Shown here: piece by piece, positions 22,886 to 33,168 of the stretch
How the letters are laid out: the number at the start of each line of letters is the position of its first letter
Numbering within the stretch: the stretch's first letter is position 1
Source of the DNA: Geothrix sp.
GTDB taxonomy: Bacteria > Acidobacteriota > Holophagae > Holophagales > Holophagaceae
Reading direction: 5' to 3'
DNA length: 64,000 bases
Assembly (NCBI RefSeq): GCF_030219325.1
Contig: NZ_CP126625.1
Coordinates: forward strand, 1,662,857-1,726,856
Notes under the pieces: model-generated
Databases searched by the model: none
The model's input: only the letters and a program-made list of their open reading frames with translations
Told to the model about the DNA's origin: nothing
Translations under genes and position numbers: made by a program

Positions 22886-23770
22886 ATGAATCGATGGCCC
22901 GCACTCCTCCTCTTCAGCACCCTGGGTCTGTCGGCCCAGACGCCGGAAGGCTACGTCCAGTCCGTGGACGCCTGGCACGCGGCACGCGAGGCCCGGCTGA
23001 TGGCCGAGGATGGCTGGCTCACCCTCATCGGCCGGGACTGGCTGAACCAGGGCGAGAACACGCTCGGCTCTGCCCCCGGCTCCACCGTGCTCCTGCCCGA
23101 GTGGGCCGCACCGGCCAGGGCGGGCCTGTTCGTCCTGGAAGGCACGGCGGTGCGGTTCAAGCCCCTCCCTGGCGGTGGCCTGCTCCTCAACGGCAAGCCT
23201 GCGACCGAAACCGTGCTGAAGTCGGACGCCGACGGGACGCCGGATGTGTTCACGGCCGGGCGGGTGAAGTTCTACCTGATCCGCCGCGGAACCCGGCTGG
23301 GCGTTCGCGTCAAGGATTCCGAGAACCCCGCGCGCAAGGCCTTCCACGGCGTGCCCCGCTATCCCGTGGATGCGGCCTGGCGCGTGGAGGCGGAGTTCAT
23401 CCCCTACGCCACGCCCCAGACCCGGGCCATTCCCACGGTGTTGGGCACCACGGAACCCATGACCGCTCCCGGTCTCCTCAAGTTCAAGGTGGGCGGCCGC
23501 GAGGTCACGCTCGAGCCCATGCTCGAGGAGGGTGAGCATCCTGAGCTCTTCATCATCTTCAAGGACGCCACCAGCGCCCACGGCACCTACCCGGCCGGGC
23601 GCTTCCTGTATGCCGACATGCCGAAGGGCGGCAAGGTCATCCTGGATTTCAACCGGGCCATCAATCCGCCCTGTGCCTTCACGCTGTTCGCCACCTGTCC
23701 TCTGCCGCCCAGACAGAACCAGCTGGGCTTTGAGGTCCGTGCCGGCGAGAAGGAGCCCGAGGGTCACTGA
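22886..23770 (+). CDS. Secreted DUF1684 family protein
   Basis: 294 aa with a short signal peptide (MNRWPALLLFSTLGLSAQ). DUF1684 features: W-L-x-LxGRDWLNQGENTLGSAPG near the N-terminus, a central beta domain, and the C-terminal VILDFNRAINPPCAFTLFATCPLPPRQNQL motif, with invariant NPPCAF...TCPLPP. The family is common in secreted proteins of diverse bacteria; its activity is not known. ATG 22886; an in-frame ATG at 22877 is also possible and neither has a clear ribosome site. Confidence 0.82.
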   Translation: MNRWPALLLFSTLGLSAQTPEGYVQSVDAWHAAREARLMAEDGWLTLIGRDWLNQGENTLGSAPGSTVLLPEWAAPARAGLFVLEGTAVRFKPLPGGGLLLNGKPATETVLKSDADGTPDVFTAGRVKFYLIRRGTRLGVRVKDSENPARKAFHGVPRYPVDAAWRVEAEFIPYATPQTRAIPTVLGTTEPMTAPGLLKFKVGGREVTLEPMLEEGEHPELFIIFKDATSAHGTYPAGRFLYADMPKGGKVILDFNRAINPPCAFTLFATCPLPPRQNQLGFEVRAGEKEPEGH

Positions 23771-23864
23771 GCCGGCCCGTGCCTGCACCTGGCCTCGGGC
23801 TGGGATCCGTGATTGTTTCCACTCCCCACCCGCGGTCAGGTCCGGGTGTTTGTCTGGCGAATGG

Positions 23865-25607
23865 ATGATGTCCGACTTCCGATGGTTGCTGAAGGTGGCG
23901 GGCCTCGCCTGGGCCGGGTGTGCCCTCTGCGTGGGCCGCACGGTGGATAACGCGCCCCGGCCCAAGGGCGTGGAGGGCGGGACGAAGGGCCTCGAGCCCA
24001 TGGAGGGTTTCCAGGCGGTCCTGACCCGCCAGGCCGCCGAGATGGGGGACCCCCGCGCCCAGTTCAACCTCGGCTGGTGCCATGCCACGGGGCAGGGTGC
24101 GCCCCGGGACGATGCCCAGGCGGCGGCCTGGTACGGCAAGGCGGCGGCACAGGGGCTGCCCGAAGCCCAGTTCAACCTCGGATTGATGCTGCTCATGGGC
24201 TCGGGGATCCCCAAGGACGAGACCCGGGCCGTGGCCTGGTTCCGGAAGGCCGCGGAGCAGGGCCTTGCTCCAGCGCAGTACCACCTCGGGCTCTGCCTCA
24301 GCCTCGGACGGGGCGTGGAGAAGGACCTCATCCAGTCCGACGAACAGCTGCTGAAGGCGGCCGAGCAGGGGTACGCCCTGGCACAGTTCCTCCACGCTGC
24401 GAACTGTCTCGACGGGAAGGGGCGTCCGCGGGACCTGGGCCAGGGGGCGGCCTTCTCGCGGAAGGCGGCGGAGCAGGGCGTGGCGAAGGGGCAGTGGCAA
24501 TGGGGCGTATGCCTTTCCGAGGGGCTGGGCGTGCCCAGGGATGAGGTCGAGGGCCTCCGCTGGATCCAGAAGGCCGCGGCCCAGGGCGACCTTTCCGCCA
24601 TGGTCTCCCTGGGGCTGGCCCACGGTCTTGGCCGGGGCGTGCCGAAGGACCCCCAGGAGGCCCTCGTGTGGTTCAGGAAGGCTGCCGACCTGGGAGACGC
24701 CTCCGCGCGCTACCACCTCGGCATGTGCCACAGCAACGGGCTCGGCGTGCCGGTGGATGGCCGTGAGGCCGTCCGCTGGTTCACGGCGGCGGCGGAGCAG
24801 GGCGACGCGCGCGCCCAGGCGGCCCTTGGGGTCGCCTACCACACGGGGCGTGGCGTGCCGAAGGACGATGCCGAGTCCTTCCTCTGGACCTGGAGGGCCG
24901 CCGAGCAGGGGCATCCGTTGGGGAGCTTCAATCTGGGCCTGTCCTATGAGTTCGGCTGGGGCGTGCCGGTCAACGACAGCTCGGCCACATGGTGGTACCG
25001 CAAGGCGGCCGAGATGGGGGACGCCAGGGCCCAGTTCAACCTGGCCCTCCGGCTGGAGCAGGGCAAGGGGGTTCGCCGGGATCTCCCCCAGGCCGTGGCC
25101 TTCTACCGGAAAGCGGCCGGGCAGGGCCTCGCGGCGGCCCAGCTCAACCTGGGCGTATGCCTATCCACGGGACGGGGCGTGGGCCTCGATGCCGCGGAGG
25201 CGGTGCGCTGGTACCAGAAAGCCGCGGATCAAGGTGTTCCCGATGCCTGGTTCAACCTCGGTCTGGCCCATGTCTCCGGCGCCAGGGCCACCTGGAGGCC
25301 GCAGCAGGCCGAGCCGCTGTTCCGGAAGGCGGCCCTTCACGGGCTGGCCAGGGCCCAGGTGGCCCTGGGGAACCTCTACGCCGAAGGCCTGCTGGGCACG
25401 AAGAACCTGGTTGAAGCCCATGCCTGGCTCAGCCTCGGTGCCGCCCAGCCAGGAGAGGCGCAGATCCGGGCGCGGCGGTTCCTGGACAAGGCGGCGCGCC
25501 GCATGACGACGGATCAGATCACCCGGGCCCGGCACCGCCTGGACCAGCTGCGGCTGGAGGTGGCCGCGGTGCAGGCAGAGGCCGCCCGCCACGCAGCGGC
25601 ATCCTGA
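23865..25607 (+). CDS. Sel1-repeat (SLR) protein, probably exported
   Basis: 580 aa. After a hydrophobic N-terminus (WLLKVAGLAWAGCALCVG; a weak lipobox WAGC) the protein consists of about 13 tandem ~36-residue Sel1-like repeats (pattern AQFNLG...G.GVP+D...A..W.+KAAEQG), from ~55 to ~530, then a helical C-terminus rich in Ala/Arg/Gln. SLR solenoids are protein-interaction scaffolds in signalling, secretion and stress pathways. No enzymatic domain is seen. Double ATG at 23865/23868; the frame upstream is open but carries the DUF1684 gene's end. The partner is unknown. Confidence 0.85.
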   Translation: MMSDFRWLLKVAGLAWAGCALCVGRTVDNAPRPKGVEGGTKGLEPMEGFQAVLTRQAAEMGDPRAQFNLGWCHATGQGAPRDDAQAAAWYGKAAAQGLPEAQFNLGLMLLMGSGIPKDETRAVAWFRKAAEQGLAPAQYHLGLCLSLGRGVEKDLIQSDEQLLKAAEQGYALAQFLHAANCLDGKGRPRDLGQGAAFSRKAAEQGVAKGQWQWGVCLSEGLGVPRDEVEGLRWIQKAAAQGDLSAMVSLGLAHGLGRGVPKDPQEALVWFRKAADLGDASARYHLGMCHSNGLGVPVDGREAVRWFTAAAEQGDARAQAALGVAYHTGRGVPKDDAESFLWTWRAAEQGHPLGSFNLGLSYEFGWGVPVNDSSATWWYRKAAEMGDARAQFNLALRLEQGKGVRRDLPQAVAFYRKAAGQGLAAAQLNLGVCLSTGRGVGLDAAEAVRWYQKAADQGVPDAWFNLGLAHVSGARATWRPQQAEPLFRKAALHGLARAQVALGNLYAEGLLGTKNLVEAHAWLSLGAAQPGEAQIRARRFLDKAARRMTTDQITRARHRLDQLRLEVAAVQAEAARHAAAS

Positions 25608-25666
25608 CTTCCCGGACCCTGCTCTGAGTCCAGCATCTGCAAATGGAAAGGCCTGTTCCAGGATCG

Positions 25667-26797
25667 TCAGGAGGCGGGGAGCTCCAGCATGAAGACGCTC
25701 CCCTGCGGAGGGTTCTCCTCCACCCAGATCCGCCCCTGGTGGGCTTCGGCCACCAGCTGGCAAAAGGCCAGGCCCAGGCCCGAGCTGGACCGGGTGCCGG
25801 GTTGCCCCTCTTCAAGGCGCACGAATTTCTGGAAGATCTGCTCGCGCATGTGCTCGGGAATGCCCCTGCCCTGATCGCGGACTTCGAGACGGACGCCGCC
25901 CTCCGTGCGCTGGGCCTCGAGCCGGGTGCAACAGCCCCGGGGCGAGTACTTCAGGGCATTGTCGAGGAGGTTCAGCAGGAGCCGCCGGAGGAACTCCTGA
26001 TCGGCTTCGACCTCGAGGTCGGAAGGGCATTCCCAAACGAGGTCGTGCCCACGGGACTGGGCCAGGGACTCCACCTCCTTGAGCAGGCAGGGAATCCATT
26101 GGCGAAGCGGGATCCGTGTCTTGCGGAGCTCCAGGCCGACCTGTTCGGCGCGGCCGATGTCGAGGATGTTCTGGATCATCCGCCCCATGTACTGGGAGGT
26201 ATCCCGCAGCCGGCGGAGTTGAGTCCGCGAAGCGGTGCCGCCGTCCTCCCGCTCATCCAGCAGCTGCAGCCCAGCCTGGATGGCCGAGAGGGGATTCTTC
26301 AGGTCATGGACGATGAACTCGAAGAGCTGCTCCCGCTGCTTCTGGAGGTCGAGCAGGTTGTCCCGCTCCGCCTGGATCTCGGCCTGGAGCCGCTTGAGCC
26401 GCATGAGGCTGCGGATCCTGACGACCAGCTCGGCCGAGAGGACGGGCTTGCGCAGGAAGTCGTCCCCCTTGACCTGGAAGGCCAGGGAGTGGATGTCCTG
26501 CCGCTCATCCCCGGTCAGGAAGATGATGGGGAGCAGGTCGCCGTTCGGCAACTCGCGGATCCGCCGGCAGACCTCCAGTCCATCCATGTCGGGCATCTGG
26601 ATGTCCAGGAGGATCAGGTCCGGCTTATAGGACGAAAGCAGCCCCAGCGCGTCGACACCACCCTCAGCGGTTTCCACCTGGTAGTAGGCCCGCTCCAGCA
26701 TGGCCCGGAGGCTGCGGCGCGTCAGGGCGTCGTCATCGACCACCAGGATGCGGGCCCCGTGATCGGCCCGGCGGATGAAGATGGGTCCTGCTTCCAT
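25667..26797 (-). CDS. Response regulator-histidine kinase hybrid
   Basis: 376 aa. N-terminal receiver (~15-130: acidic DDD at 21-23, phospho-acceptor D65 in LILLDIQMPD, K117 in LRKPV), a coiled-coil linker (~133-158), then HisKA with H164 (FIVHDLKNPLS) and HATPase_c with N-box LLLNLLDNALKYSP, G1 VRDQGRGIP and G2 SSSGLGLAF. No membrane segment or sensor domain: a soluble receiver-first kinase that takes its input from another kinase. The downstream receiver is not adjacent. ATG 26797; an ordinary promoter should lie in 26798-26957. Confidence 0.9.
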   Translation of the reverse strand: MEAGPIFIRRADHGARILVVDDDALTRRSLRAMLERAYYQVETAEGGVDALGLLSSYKPDLILLDIQMPDMDGLEVCRRIRELPNGDLLPIIFLTGDERQDIHSLAFQVKGDDFLRKPVLSAELVVRIRSLMRLKRLQAEIQAERDNLLDLQKQREQLFEFIVHDLKNPLSAIQAGLQLLDEREDGGTASRTQLRRLRDTSQYMGRMIQNILDIGRAEQVGLELRKTRIPLRQWIPCLLKEVESLAQSRGHDLVWECPSDLEVEADQEFLRRLLLNLLDNALKYSPRGCCTRLEAQRTEGGVRLEVRDQGRGIPEHMREQIFQKFVRLEEGQPGTRSSSGLGLAFCQLVAEAHQGRIWVEENPPQGSVFMLELPAS

Positions 26798-26957
26798 GGC
26801 TTGCCCTCAAGGCTTTCCTCGGAAGGCAGCCGGTGTTCCTTGAATTTTCACGCCTTGCCCATGAAAAAGACGGGTGGGTGAAAAATGACCACCTCGCCGC
26901 CGGGGGCGGCAGGACGGCTTCGGTTACTTGGGGCCTGGATGGGAGAAATCGGCCCCG

Positions 26958-27356
26958 TTATTCCTTTACGACACCATCGACATACATCCAGCGCCCGTTC
27001 TCGCGGGCGAAGGTGCTGGTCTCGATGTGGAGGGTGCGGCGCCCGTTGGACTGGAGGCTGGCATGGAAGGTCACGATGCCCGTGTCGTCGTCCTTGCCCC
27101 CCTTCTCCTTCCCGACGATCTTGAGCCCCACGGCCTGGACGGACTTGCAGTAGGCGGCCAGCTCCTCGCGGTTCTCCTCCGCCCGCTTGGCTTCGGGGCG
27201 GGTGGCGATGAGGTAGTCCGCCTTGCCCAGCGCGTAGGCGGAGAAACGAGACCGCATCAGCTGCTCGGCGGTATCGGGAAACTTGCCCCCGGAATGGTAG
27301 GGGCCGCAACAGCGGTCATAGGGTTGCTTGGAGGTGCAGGGACAGGGACGGGACAT
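26958..27356 (-). CDS. YchJ family protein (UPF0225) with SEC-C motif
   Basis: 132 aa. N-terminal SEC-C zinc motif CPCTSKQPYDRCCGPYH, then an NTF2-like domain (AEQLMRSRFSAYALGKADYLIATRP..., FARENGRWMYVDG), the YchJ arrangement. The role of YchJ is unknown; SEC-C zinc knuckles also occur in SecA tails. The ATG at 27356 lies 2 nt past the hutU stop, so the two are in one transcript. A TTG at 27362 would overlap hutU. Confidence 0.85.
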   Translation of the reverse strand: MSRPCPCTSKQPYDRCCGPYHSGGKFPDTAEQLMRSRFSAYALGKADYLIATRPEAKRAEENREELAAYCKSVQAVGLKIVGKEKGGKDDDTGIVTFHASLQSNGRRTLHIETSTFARENGRWMYVDGVVKE

Positions 27357-27358
27357 GG

Positions 27359-29023
27359 TCAACCCTTCATGGGGATGTGCAACCCGATGGTCTCGGCATG
27401 CTCGCGGGCGGATTCGTAGCCGGCGTCGGCGTGGCGGAAGACGCCCATGGCGGGGTCGTTCCAGAGGACGCGGGCGATGCAGCGGTCGGCCCGCTCGGTG
27501 CCGTCGGCCACGATGACCACGCCGCTGTGCTGGCTGTAGCCCATGCCCACGCCGCCGCCATGGTGGAAGCTCACCCAGGAGGCCCCGCCACCCACGGCGG
27601 TCATGGCATTGAGCAGGGGCCAGTCGCTGACGGCGTCGGAGCCGTCCTTCATGGCCTCGGTCTCGCGGTTGGGGCTGGCCACGCTGCCGCTGTCCAGGTG
27701 GTCGCGGCCGATGACGATGGGGGCCTTCACCTTGCCGGTGCGCACCAGCTCGTTGAACTTCAGGCCCGCCAGGTGGCGCTCCCCGGCGCCGATCCAGCAG
27801 ATGCGGGCGGGCAGACCCTGGAAGGCGATCTTCTCCTGGGCGGCCTTGATCCAGCGGACCATGCCTTCGTTTTCCGGGAACAGCTCCATCATGGCGGCGT
27901 CCGTGACGGCGATGTCCGCGGGATCGCCCGAGAGCGCGGCCCAGCGGAAGGGGCCGATGCCCTTGCAGAACAGGGGCCGGATGAAGGCCGGCACGAAGCC
28001 CGGGAAGGCGAAGGCGTTCTCGCAGCCGGCCCGCTGGGCCTGGGCACGGATGTTGTTGCCGTAGTCGAAGGTGACCGAACCGAGGCGCTGAAACTCGATC
28101 ATGGCCTCGACGTGGGTCCGCATGGAAGCGAGGGCCCGCTGCACATAGGCTTCGGGCTCATCCTTGCGCATGACGGCGGCCTGTTCCAGCGTCATGCCGG
28201 CGGGGATGTAGCCGTTGTATTCGTCGTGGGCCGAGGTCTGGTCCGTGACGAGCTGGGGGATGTAGCCGCGCTTGAGGATTTCGGGCAGCAGCTCGGCGGC
28301 ATTGCCCAGCAGGCCGATGCTGCGGGCCTCGTGGGCATCCACGTACTGATCGACCAGGGCCAGGGCCGTGTCCAGGTTATCGGTCCACTCATCGAGGTAG
28401 CGGGTGTCGATGCGCTTCTGGATACGGGTCTGGTCCACCTCGATGCAGAGGGCCACGCCGCCGTTCATGGTGACGGCCAGGGGCTGGGCGCCGCCCATGC
28501 CGCCCAGGCCGGCGGTGAGGGTCCAGGTGCCGGCCAGAGTGCCATTGAAGTGCTGACGGGCGGCCTCGGCGAAGGTCTCGTAGGTGCCCTGCACGATGCC
28601 CTGGCTGCCGATGTAGATCCAGCTGCCGGCGGTCATCTGGCCGTACATCATCAGGCCCTTCTGATCCAGCTCGCGGAAGTGCTCCCAGGTGGCCCACTTG
28701 GGCACCAGGTTGGAGTTGGCGATGAGCACGCGGGGGGCGTCGGCATGGGTCTTCACCACGCCCACGGGCTTGCCGCTCTGCACCAGCAGGGTCTCGTCGT
28801 CGTTCAGGTGCTTGAGCTCCTTCACGATGGCGTGGAAGCAGTCCCAGTTGCGGGCCGCCTTGCCCAGGCCGCCGTAGACCACCAGATCCTCGGGCCGCTC
28901 GGCCACCTCGGGATCCAGGTTGTTCATGAGCATGCGCAGCGCCGCCTCCTGCACCCAGCCCTTGCAGTGCAGATGGGTGCCGCGGGGCGCGGTGATGACG
29001 GGGGACTCGGAAGCGGTGGACAT
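27359..29023 (-). CDS. hutU: Urocanate hydratase
   Basis: 554 aa, standard length. HutU converts urocanate to imidazolonepropionate with tightly bound NAD+ as electrophile, the second step of histidine degradation. Diagnostic segments: [70 protein letters not shown], and [24 protein letters not shown]. No hutH, hutI or hutG gene is present in the window. ATG 29023 with GGAG upstream; 51 nt after the Fd-MBL gene on the same strand, so possibly read with the redox block. Confidence 0.96.
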   Translation of the reverse strand: MSTASESPVITAPRGTHLHCKGWVQEAALRMLMNNLDPEVAERPEDLVVYGGLGKAARNWDCFHAIVKELKHLNDDETLLVQSGKPVGVVKTHADAPRVLIANSNLVPKWATWEHFRELDQKGLMMYGQMTAGSWIYIGSQGIVQGTYETFAEAARQHFNGTLAGTWTLTAGLGGMGGAQPLAVTMNGGVALCIEVDQTRIQKRIDTRYLDEWTDNLDTALALVDQYVDAHEARSIGLLGNAAELLPEILKRGYIPQLVTDQTSAHDEYNGYIPAGMTLEQAAVMRKDEPEAYVQRALASMRTHVEAMIEFQRLGSVTFDYGNNIRAQAQRAGCENAFAFPGFVPAFIRPLFCKGIGPFRWAALSGDPADIAVTDAAMMELFPENEGMVRWIKAAQEKIAFQGLPARICWIGAGERHLAGLKFNELVRTGKVKAPIVIGRDHLDSGSVASPNRETEAMKDGSDAVSDWPLLNAMTAVGGGASWVSFHHGGGVGMGYSQHSGVVIVADGTERADRCIARVLWNDPAMGVFRHADAGYESAREHAETIGLHIPMKG

Positions 29024-29074
29024 GGGGGCTCCAGCGGAACCCCCAAGTTTCCCACGGCTTCGCTTGGACGGCGA

Positions 29075-29935
29075 TCAAGAGCTCCTGAGCTGGGCGATGG
29101 CCCGCTCCAGGTCGCGCCGCATGGCCTCCGGGCTTTCCGCTTTGTGAAGAAAGCCATGGCCGGGGAGCACCCAGCTGAAATCGAAGGCCAGCAGCTTCTC
29201 CAGGCTGGCCAGCTGTTGCTCCCAGGAGTGCCAGTTGTAGGCGCGGGAAGCGGAGAGGTGGCCCTTGTCCGGGTTCCACCAGAGGTGATCCCCCGTGAAG
29301 AGGAAGCCCTGGTGGAGAAGGCAGACGCTTCCCGCCGTGTGGCCGGGCGTGGGAATCAGCAGCAGATCTTTGGCGAGGGGGATGGGCTCCTCTCCGTCCA
29401 CCAGCCGCTCGAGGCCGGTCATCCGGTCGGCGCGATGCATGATCCGCTCGCATCCGAAGCGTTCGTGATAGGTCGCATGATCCGCCACATCGTCCTGGTG
29501 GCTGAGGACCATCATCGCCACGCCGCCCAGGGCCGCCAGGTTCTTCATGAGCGGCTCGGCGGCTCGGGGCGAATCCATGAGGACATTGCCCGCCGGGCGC
29601 CGGATCAGGTAGCTCCAGGCGCCAAAACTCTTCTCGCTGGCATAGCCGCAGAAATAGACGCCCTCTGCCAAGGCGTGGGGGAAGGCCTGGCTGGCCCTGG
29701 CCACATCGGCCTTGTCATCGGTGCCGATGGAGCCCACGGGGCAGGCCACCAGGGCCATGGAGGCCCTGAGCCGCAGGCCGGCATCTGCAGGCTGGGCATG
29801 GACGCGCGCGTGGTCGCCACCGTCCTGGAAGGTCTCGGGGGCGAACTGGTAGCAGGTGCCGCAGTCGATGCAGGTCCGGTCCACGAAGAAGGGGCCGGGG
29901 ACGTTGTCGGCATGGGCTTCCGTTCGGCGGGCCAT
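29075..29935 (-). CDS. Ferredoxin-metallo-beta-lactamase fold fusion protein
   Basis: 286 aa. Residues ~15-75 are a one-cluster ferredoxin (DRTCIDCGTCYQFAPETF plus ACPVGSI, four Cys); ~85-286 are an MBL-fold hydrolase with PTPGHTAGSVCLL, FTGDHLWW and LPGHGFL. The first metal motif is SHQDDVADH instead of the canonical HxHxDH, so the second ligand differs. Combining an Fe-S cluster and an MBL site suggests a redox hydrolase or sulfur/NO-type chemistry (inference). It belongs to the gene block oriented away from HxlR. ATG 29935. Confidence 0.82.
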   Translation of the reverse strand: MARRTEAHADNVPGPFFVDRTCIDCGTCYQFAPETFQDGGDHARVHAQPADAGLRLRASMALVACPVGSIGTDDKADVARASQAFPHALAEGVYFCGYASEKSFGAWSYLIRRPAGNVLMDSPRAAEPLMKNLAALGGVAMMVLSHQDDVADHATYHERFGCERIMHRADRMTGLERLVDGEEPIPLAKDLLLIPTPGHTAGSVCLLHQGFLFTGDHLWWNPDKGHLSASRAYNWHSWEQQLASLEKLLAFDFSWVLPGHGFLHKAESPEAMRRDLERAIAQLRSS

Positions 29936-29957
29936 GGACTCTCCCGGGCTTTAGATG

Positions 29958-30947
<990 letters not shown>

Positions 30948-31027
30948 GGGGGCCTCCATCTCATCCAACCAAGTATGAGGCCCGGGAGTGGCGAGTGCCG
31001 ACTCCCGGGCCTGGACTGGCACCACGA

Positions 31028-31678
31028 TCAGCGGTGATCGATGACGTCCTTGGCTTCGAAGCGCACCTTGGGGGCGGTGGCGTACTTGTCATCGTCCGCG
31101 CGGTAGCCGACAGGGCAGGCGCTGACGGTGGCGTAGCCGGTGCCCTTGAGGCCCAGGATCTCGTCGTACTTGGCCGGCTCGATGCCTTCGAAGGGGCAGG
31201 CGTCGATGCCCAGCAGGGCCGCCGAGGTGAGCAGGTTGCCCATGGCGATGTAGGTCTGACGGGCGGCCCACTCGTGGATGACGGCGTGGCGGGCGCCGTT
31301 GACGAGGTCGCCCATCATGAAGCCCTTGTAGCCGGCGAGGCTCTCCACGGTGGTGCCGCGCACCTCGGCCGTGCGGGCGATGAAGCGGTCCAGGTCGGCC
31401 TCGGTGACGTCCTGCTTGGCGGCGAAGACCACCAGGTGGCTGCAGTCCTCCACCTGGGCCTGGTTCCAGGAGGCGGGCCGCAGCCTGGCCTTGAGGGCGG
31501 GGTCCGTGACCACGATGAACTTCCAGGGCTGAAGGCCATAGCTGGAGGCCGTGAGGATCAGGGCTTCCTCTAGCACGGTCCAGTCAGCGGCGGAGAGCTT
31601 CTTCGTGGCATCGAATTTCTTGGTGGCGTAGCGCCAGTTCAGCTGTTGGAGCAGGCTCTCGCCTGGGATGGAGCTCAT
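31028..31678 (-). CDS. Nitroreductase family NAD(P)H oxidoreductase (NfsB-like)
   Basis: 216 aa, the length of NfsB-type FMN flavoproteins. N-terminal [15 protein letters not shown] and [18 protein letters not shown] contact FMN; the C-terminal [26 protein letters not shown] is typical. These enzymes reduce nitroaromatics, quinones and flavins by two electrons. ATG 31678 ([17 protein letters not shown]), 28 nt after the thioredoxin gene, in the same transcription unit. With flavodoxin, thioredoxin and AKR it fits quinone/electrophile detoxification. Confidence 0.9.
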   Translation of the reverse strand: MSSIPGESLLQQLNWRYATKKFDATKKLSAADWTVLEEALILTASSYGLQPWKFIVVTDPALKARLRPASWNQAQVEDCSHLVVFAAKQDVTEADLDRFIARTAEVRGTTVESLAGYKGFMMGDLVNGARHAVIHEWAARQTYIAMGNLLTSAALLGIDACPFEGIEPAKYDEILGLKGTGYATVSACPVGYRADDDKYATAPKVRFEAKDVIDHR

Positions 31679-31706
31679 GGGTTCCTCAGAGTTGAAGGTG
31701 AAGCGT

Positions 31707-32027
31707 TCAGATGGCCTGCTGGATGCGGGTCCGGAGCTGGTCGATGGGCAGGGAGCCCACGATCCGATCCGTGGGTTCGCCATTCTTGAAGATCACCAGG
31801 GTGGGCATGCTCAGGACGTCGTACTGCTCGGAAAGCGGGGTGTAGTCATCTACGTTCAGCTTGGCGAAGGAGGCCTTGCCCTTGAATTCCGCAGCCAGGA
31901 GCTCTGTGATCGGGGCGATCTCGCGGCAGGGGGCGCACCATGGTGCCCAGAAATCCACGATGGTGGTGCCATTGGCCACGGCTTCAGCGAAGGTCTTGTC
32001 GGTCAAATGGGGAATGAGGTCAGACAT
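31707..32027 (-). CDS. trxA: Thioredoxin with WCAPC active site
   Basis: 106 aa, full thioredoxin fold. The active site is VDFWAPWCAPCREIAPI; the usual WCGPC has Ala for Gly, a change expected to alter redox potential modestly. The cis-Pro loop SMPTLVIFKNGEPTDRIVG is present. It reduces protein disulfides in the cytoplasm (no signal peptide). An 86-nt gap separates it from the flavodoxin gene upstream; AGGAG precedes the ATG at 32027. It may be a stress-dedicated second thioredoxin rather than the main TrxA (inference from context). Confidence 0.92.
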   Translation of the reverse strand: MSDLIPHLTDKTFAEAVANGTTIVDFWAPWCAPCREIAPITELLAAEFKGKASFAKLNVDDYTPLSEQYDVLSMPTLVIFKNGEPTDRIVGSLPIDQLRTRIQQAI

Positions 32028-32113
32028 GCCGGGACTCCTGTTTCAGAGGTCCAGATTAACGGAATCGGGCCGTTTCTCCGTCATGACAATCTCCCGGGTC
32101 GTGGATGCCAAGG

Positions 32114-32665
32114 TCAGGAAACCCTGGCCCAGCGCGCACTGGCGGTGGCGATGCGCTGGCCGAGGCGCTCGGCGCTCTTGCGGTCGGCCTCGTTGGGTTC
32201 GACCTCAGGGGCCACCTGGCCCGCCTGGGCCATGACGCCGCTGAAGCTGCCGAGGCGGTTGGTCCCTTCGTCGTTCTGGGGCAGGTCTGCGAGGCCGACC
32301 CAGACCATGCCGTGCTGCATGGCGAAGATTATGAGGGTCTGCAGGGTGTTCAGCTTGTCGCCGCTGGGGCTGCCGCTGATGGTGAAGCCCGCCGCCAGCT
32401 TGTCCTTCCACTTCCGCTCGTACCAGGGCTTGGAGCTGGCATCCATGAAGGTCTTGAAGGGGCCGCTCACGCTGCCCATGTAGGTGGGGCTGCCGAAGAC
32501 GATGGCGTCCGCGCCCTCCAGGTCCGCCCAGTGGGCCTCGACCTCCTCGACGGGGATGAGGTTCGCCTGGGTGCCAGGCACGGATTCGGCGCCGGCCTTC
32601 ACCCGTTCCGCCACCACCTTGGTGTGGCCGAAGCCGCTGTGGAACACGATGGCGATCTTGGTCAT
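32114..32665 (-). CDS. Flavodoxin-family NAD(P)H:quinone oxidoreductase (WrbA-like)
   Basis: 183 aa. FMN phosphate loop HSGFGHTKVVAERV, DAIVFGSPTYMGSVSGPFKTFMD and the FTISGSPSGDKLNTLQTLIIFAMQHGMVWVG segment match WrbA/flavodoxin_2 proteins that reduce quinones by two electrons. First gene of the leftward block; its promoter region is shared with HxlR, with repeated GTAGGCAC elements between them. ATG 32665 follows AAGGAGG. Confidence 0.9.
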   Translation of the reverse strand: MTKIAIVFHSGFGHTKVVAERVKAGAESVPGTQANLIPVEEVEAHWADLEGADAIVFGSPTYMGSVSGPFKTFMDASSKPWYERKWKDKLAAGFTISGSPSGDKLNTLQTLIIFAMQHGMVWVGLADLPQNDEGTNRLGSFSGVMAQAGQVAPEVEPNEADRKSAERLGQRIATASARWARVS

Positions 32666-32718
32666 GCTGCCTCCTTATCGGGCACTTGCATTCGGTTGGC
32701 CCGTGACCCAAACTTTAG

Positions 32719-32767
32719 GTGCTTACGATCGAAAAGAAAGTAGGCACTATTTTGGAAGGTAGGCACC
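32719..32767. promoter_or_regulatory. Repeated GTAGGCAC boxes between hxlR and the quinone reductase gene
   Basis: GTAGGCAC occurs at 32740-32747 and 32759-32766 (19 nt apart, about two helical turns), and a near-inverted copy GTGCTTAC at 32719-32726. Their place in the divergent promoter matches HxlR-family operators, which are short repeats near the -35/-10. No direct proof; confirm by comparing the same region in relatives. Confidence 0.55.
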
Positions 32768-32769
32768 CA

Positions 32770-33168
32770 ATGGTTCGTAAAGCCTGTTCTCTCGAGCCCA
32801 ACGTCTTCAGCGCCCAGTGCCCCACGCGCCAGGCCCTGGATCTCATCGCCGACAAGTGGACCACCCTGCTGATCTACCTCCTCTCCCGGGGCAAGCAGCG
32901 CTATGGCGACCTGCACCGGCAGGTGGGCGGCATCAGCCAGAAGATGCTCACCCAGACCCTGCGCAAGCTGGAGCGCGATGGCCTGGTCACCCGCCACGTC
33001 TACCCCGAGGTGCCGCCCCGCACCGAGTACGAACTGACGAAGCTGGGGCACACGCTCATCGAGCCCATGGGCGCCCTCTGCGAGTGGGCCGGCACCCACC
33101 TGTCCGAGCTGGAGCAGGCCCGCAAGCGGTACGACCACCTGCAGAAGAAGGCCACCCTCAGCGCGTGA
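32770..33168 (+). CDS. HxlR family transcriptional regulator
   Basis: 132 aa, single winged-helix domain: CPTRQALDLIADKWTTLLIYLLSRGKQRYGDLHRQVGGISQKMLTQTLRKLERDGLV, then the wing RHVYPEVPPRTEYELT. The Cys near position 18 (QCPTRQ) matches the redox cysteine used by YodB/QorR-type HxlR sensors of quinones and electrophiles. Another Cys lies at CEWAG. ATG 32770; the GTG at 32719 falls in the operator. It is divergent from the flavodoxin-thioredoxin-nitroreductase-AKR-MBL block, which it probably represses. Its end overlaps the converging mocA gene by 11 nt. Confidence 0.9.
   Translation: MVRKACSLEPNVFSAQCPTRQALDLIADKWTTLLIYLLSRGKQRYGDLHRQVGGISQKMLTQTLRKLERDGLVTRHVYPEVPPRTEYELTKLGHTLIEPMGALCEWAGTHLSELEQARKRYDHLQKKATLSA

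Noticed and set aside
31707-32027. Thioredoxin with a damaged active site
   Set aside because: WCAPC is a natural variant that keeps both cysteines; the fold and cis-Pro are intact.
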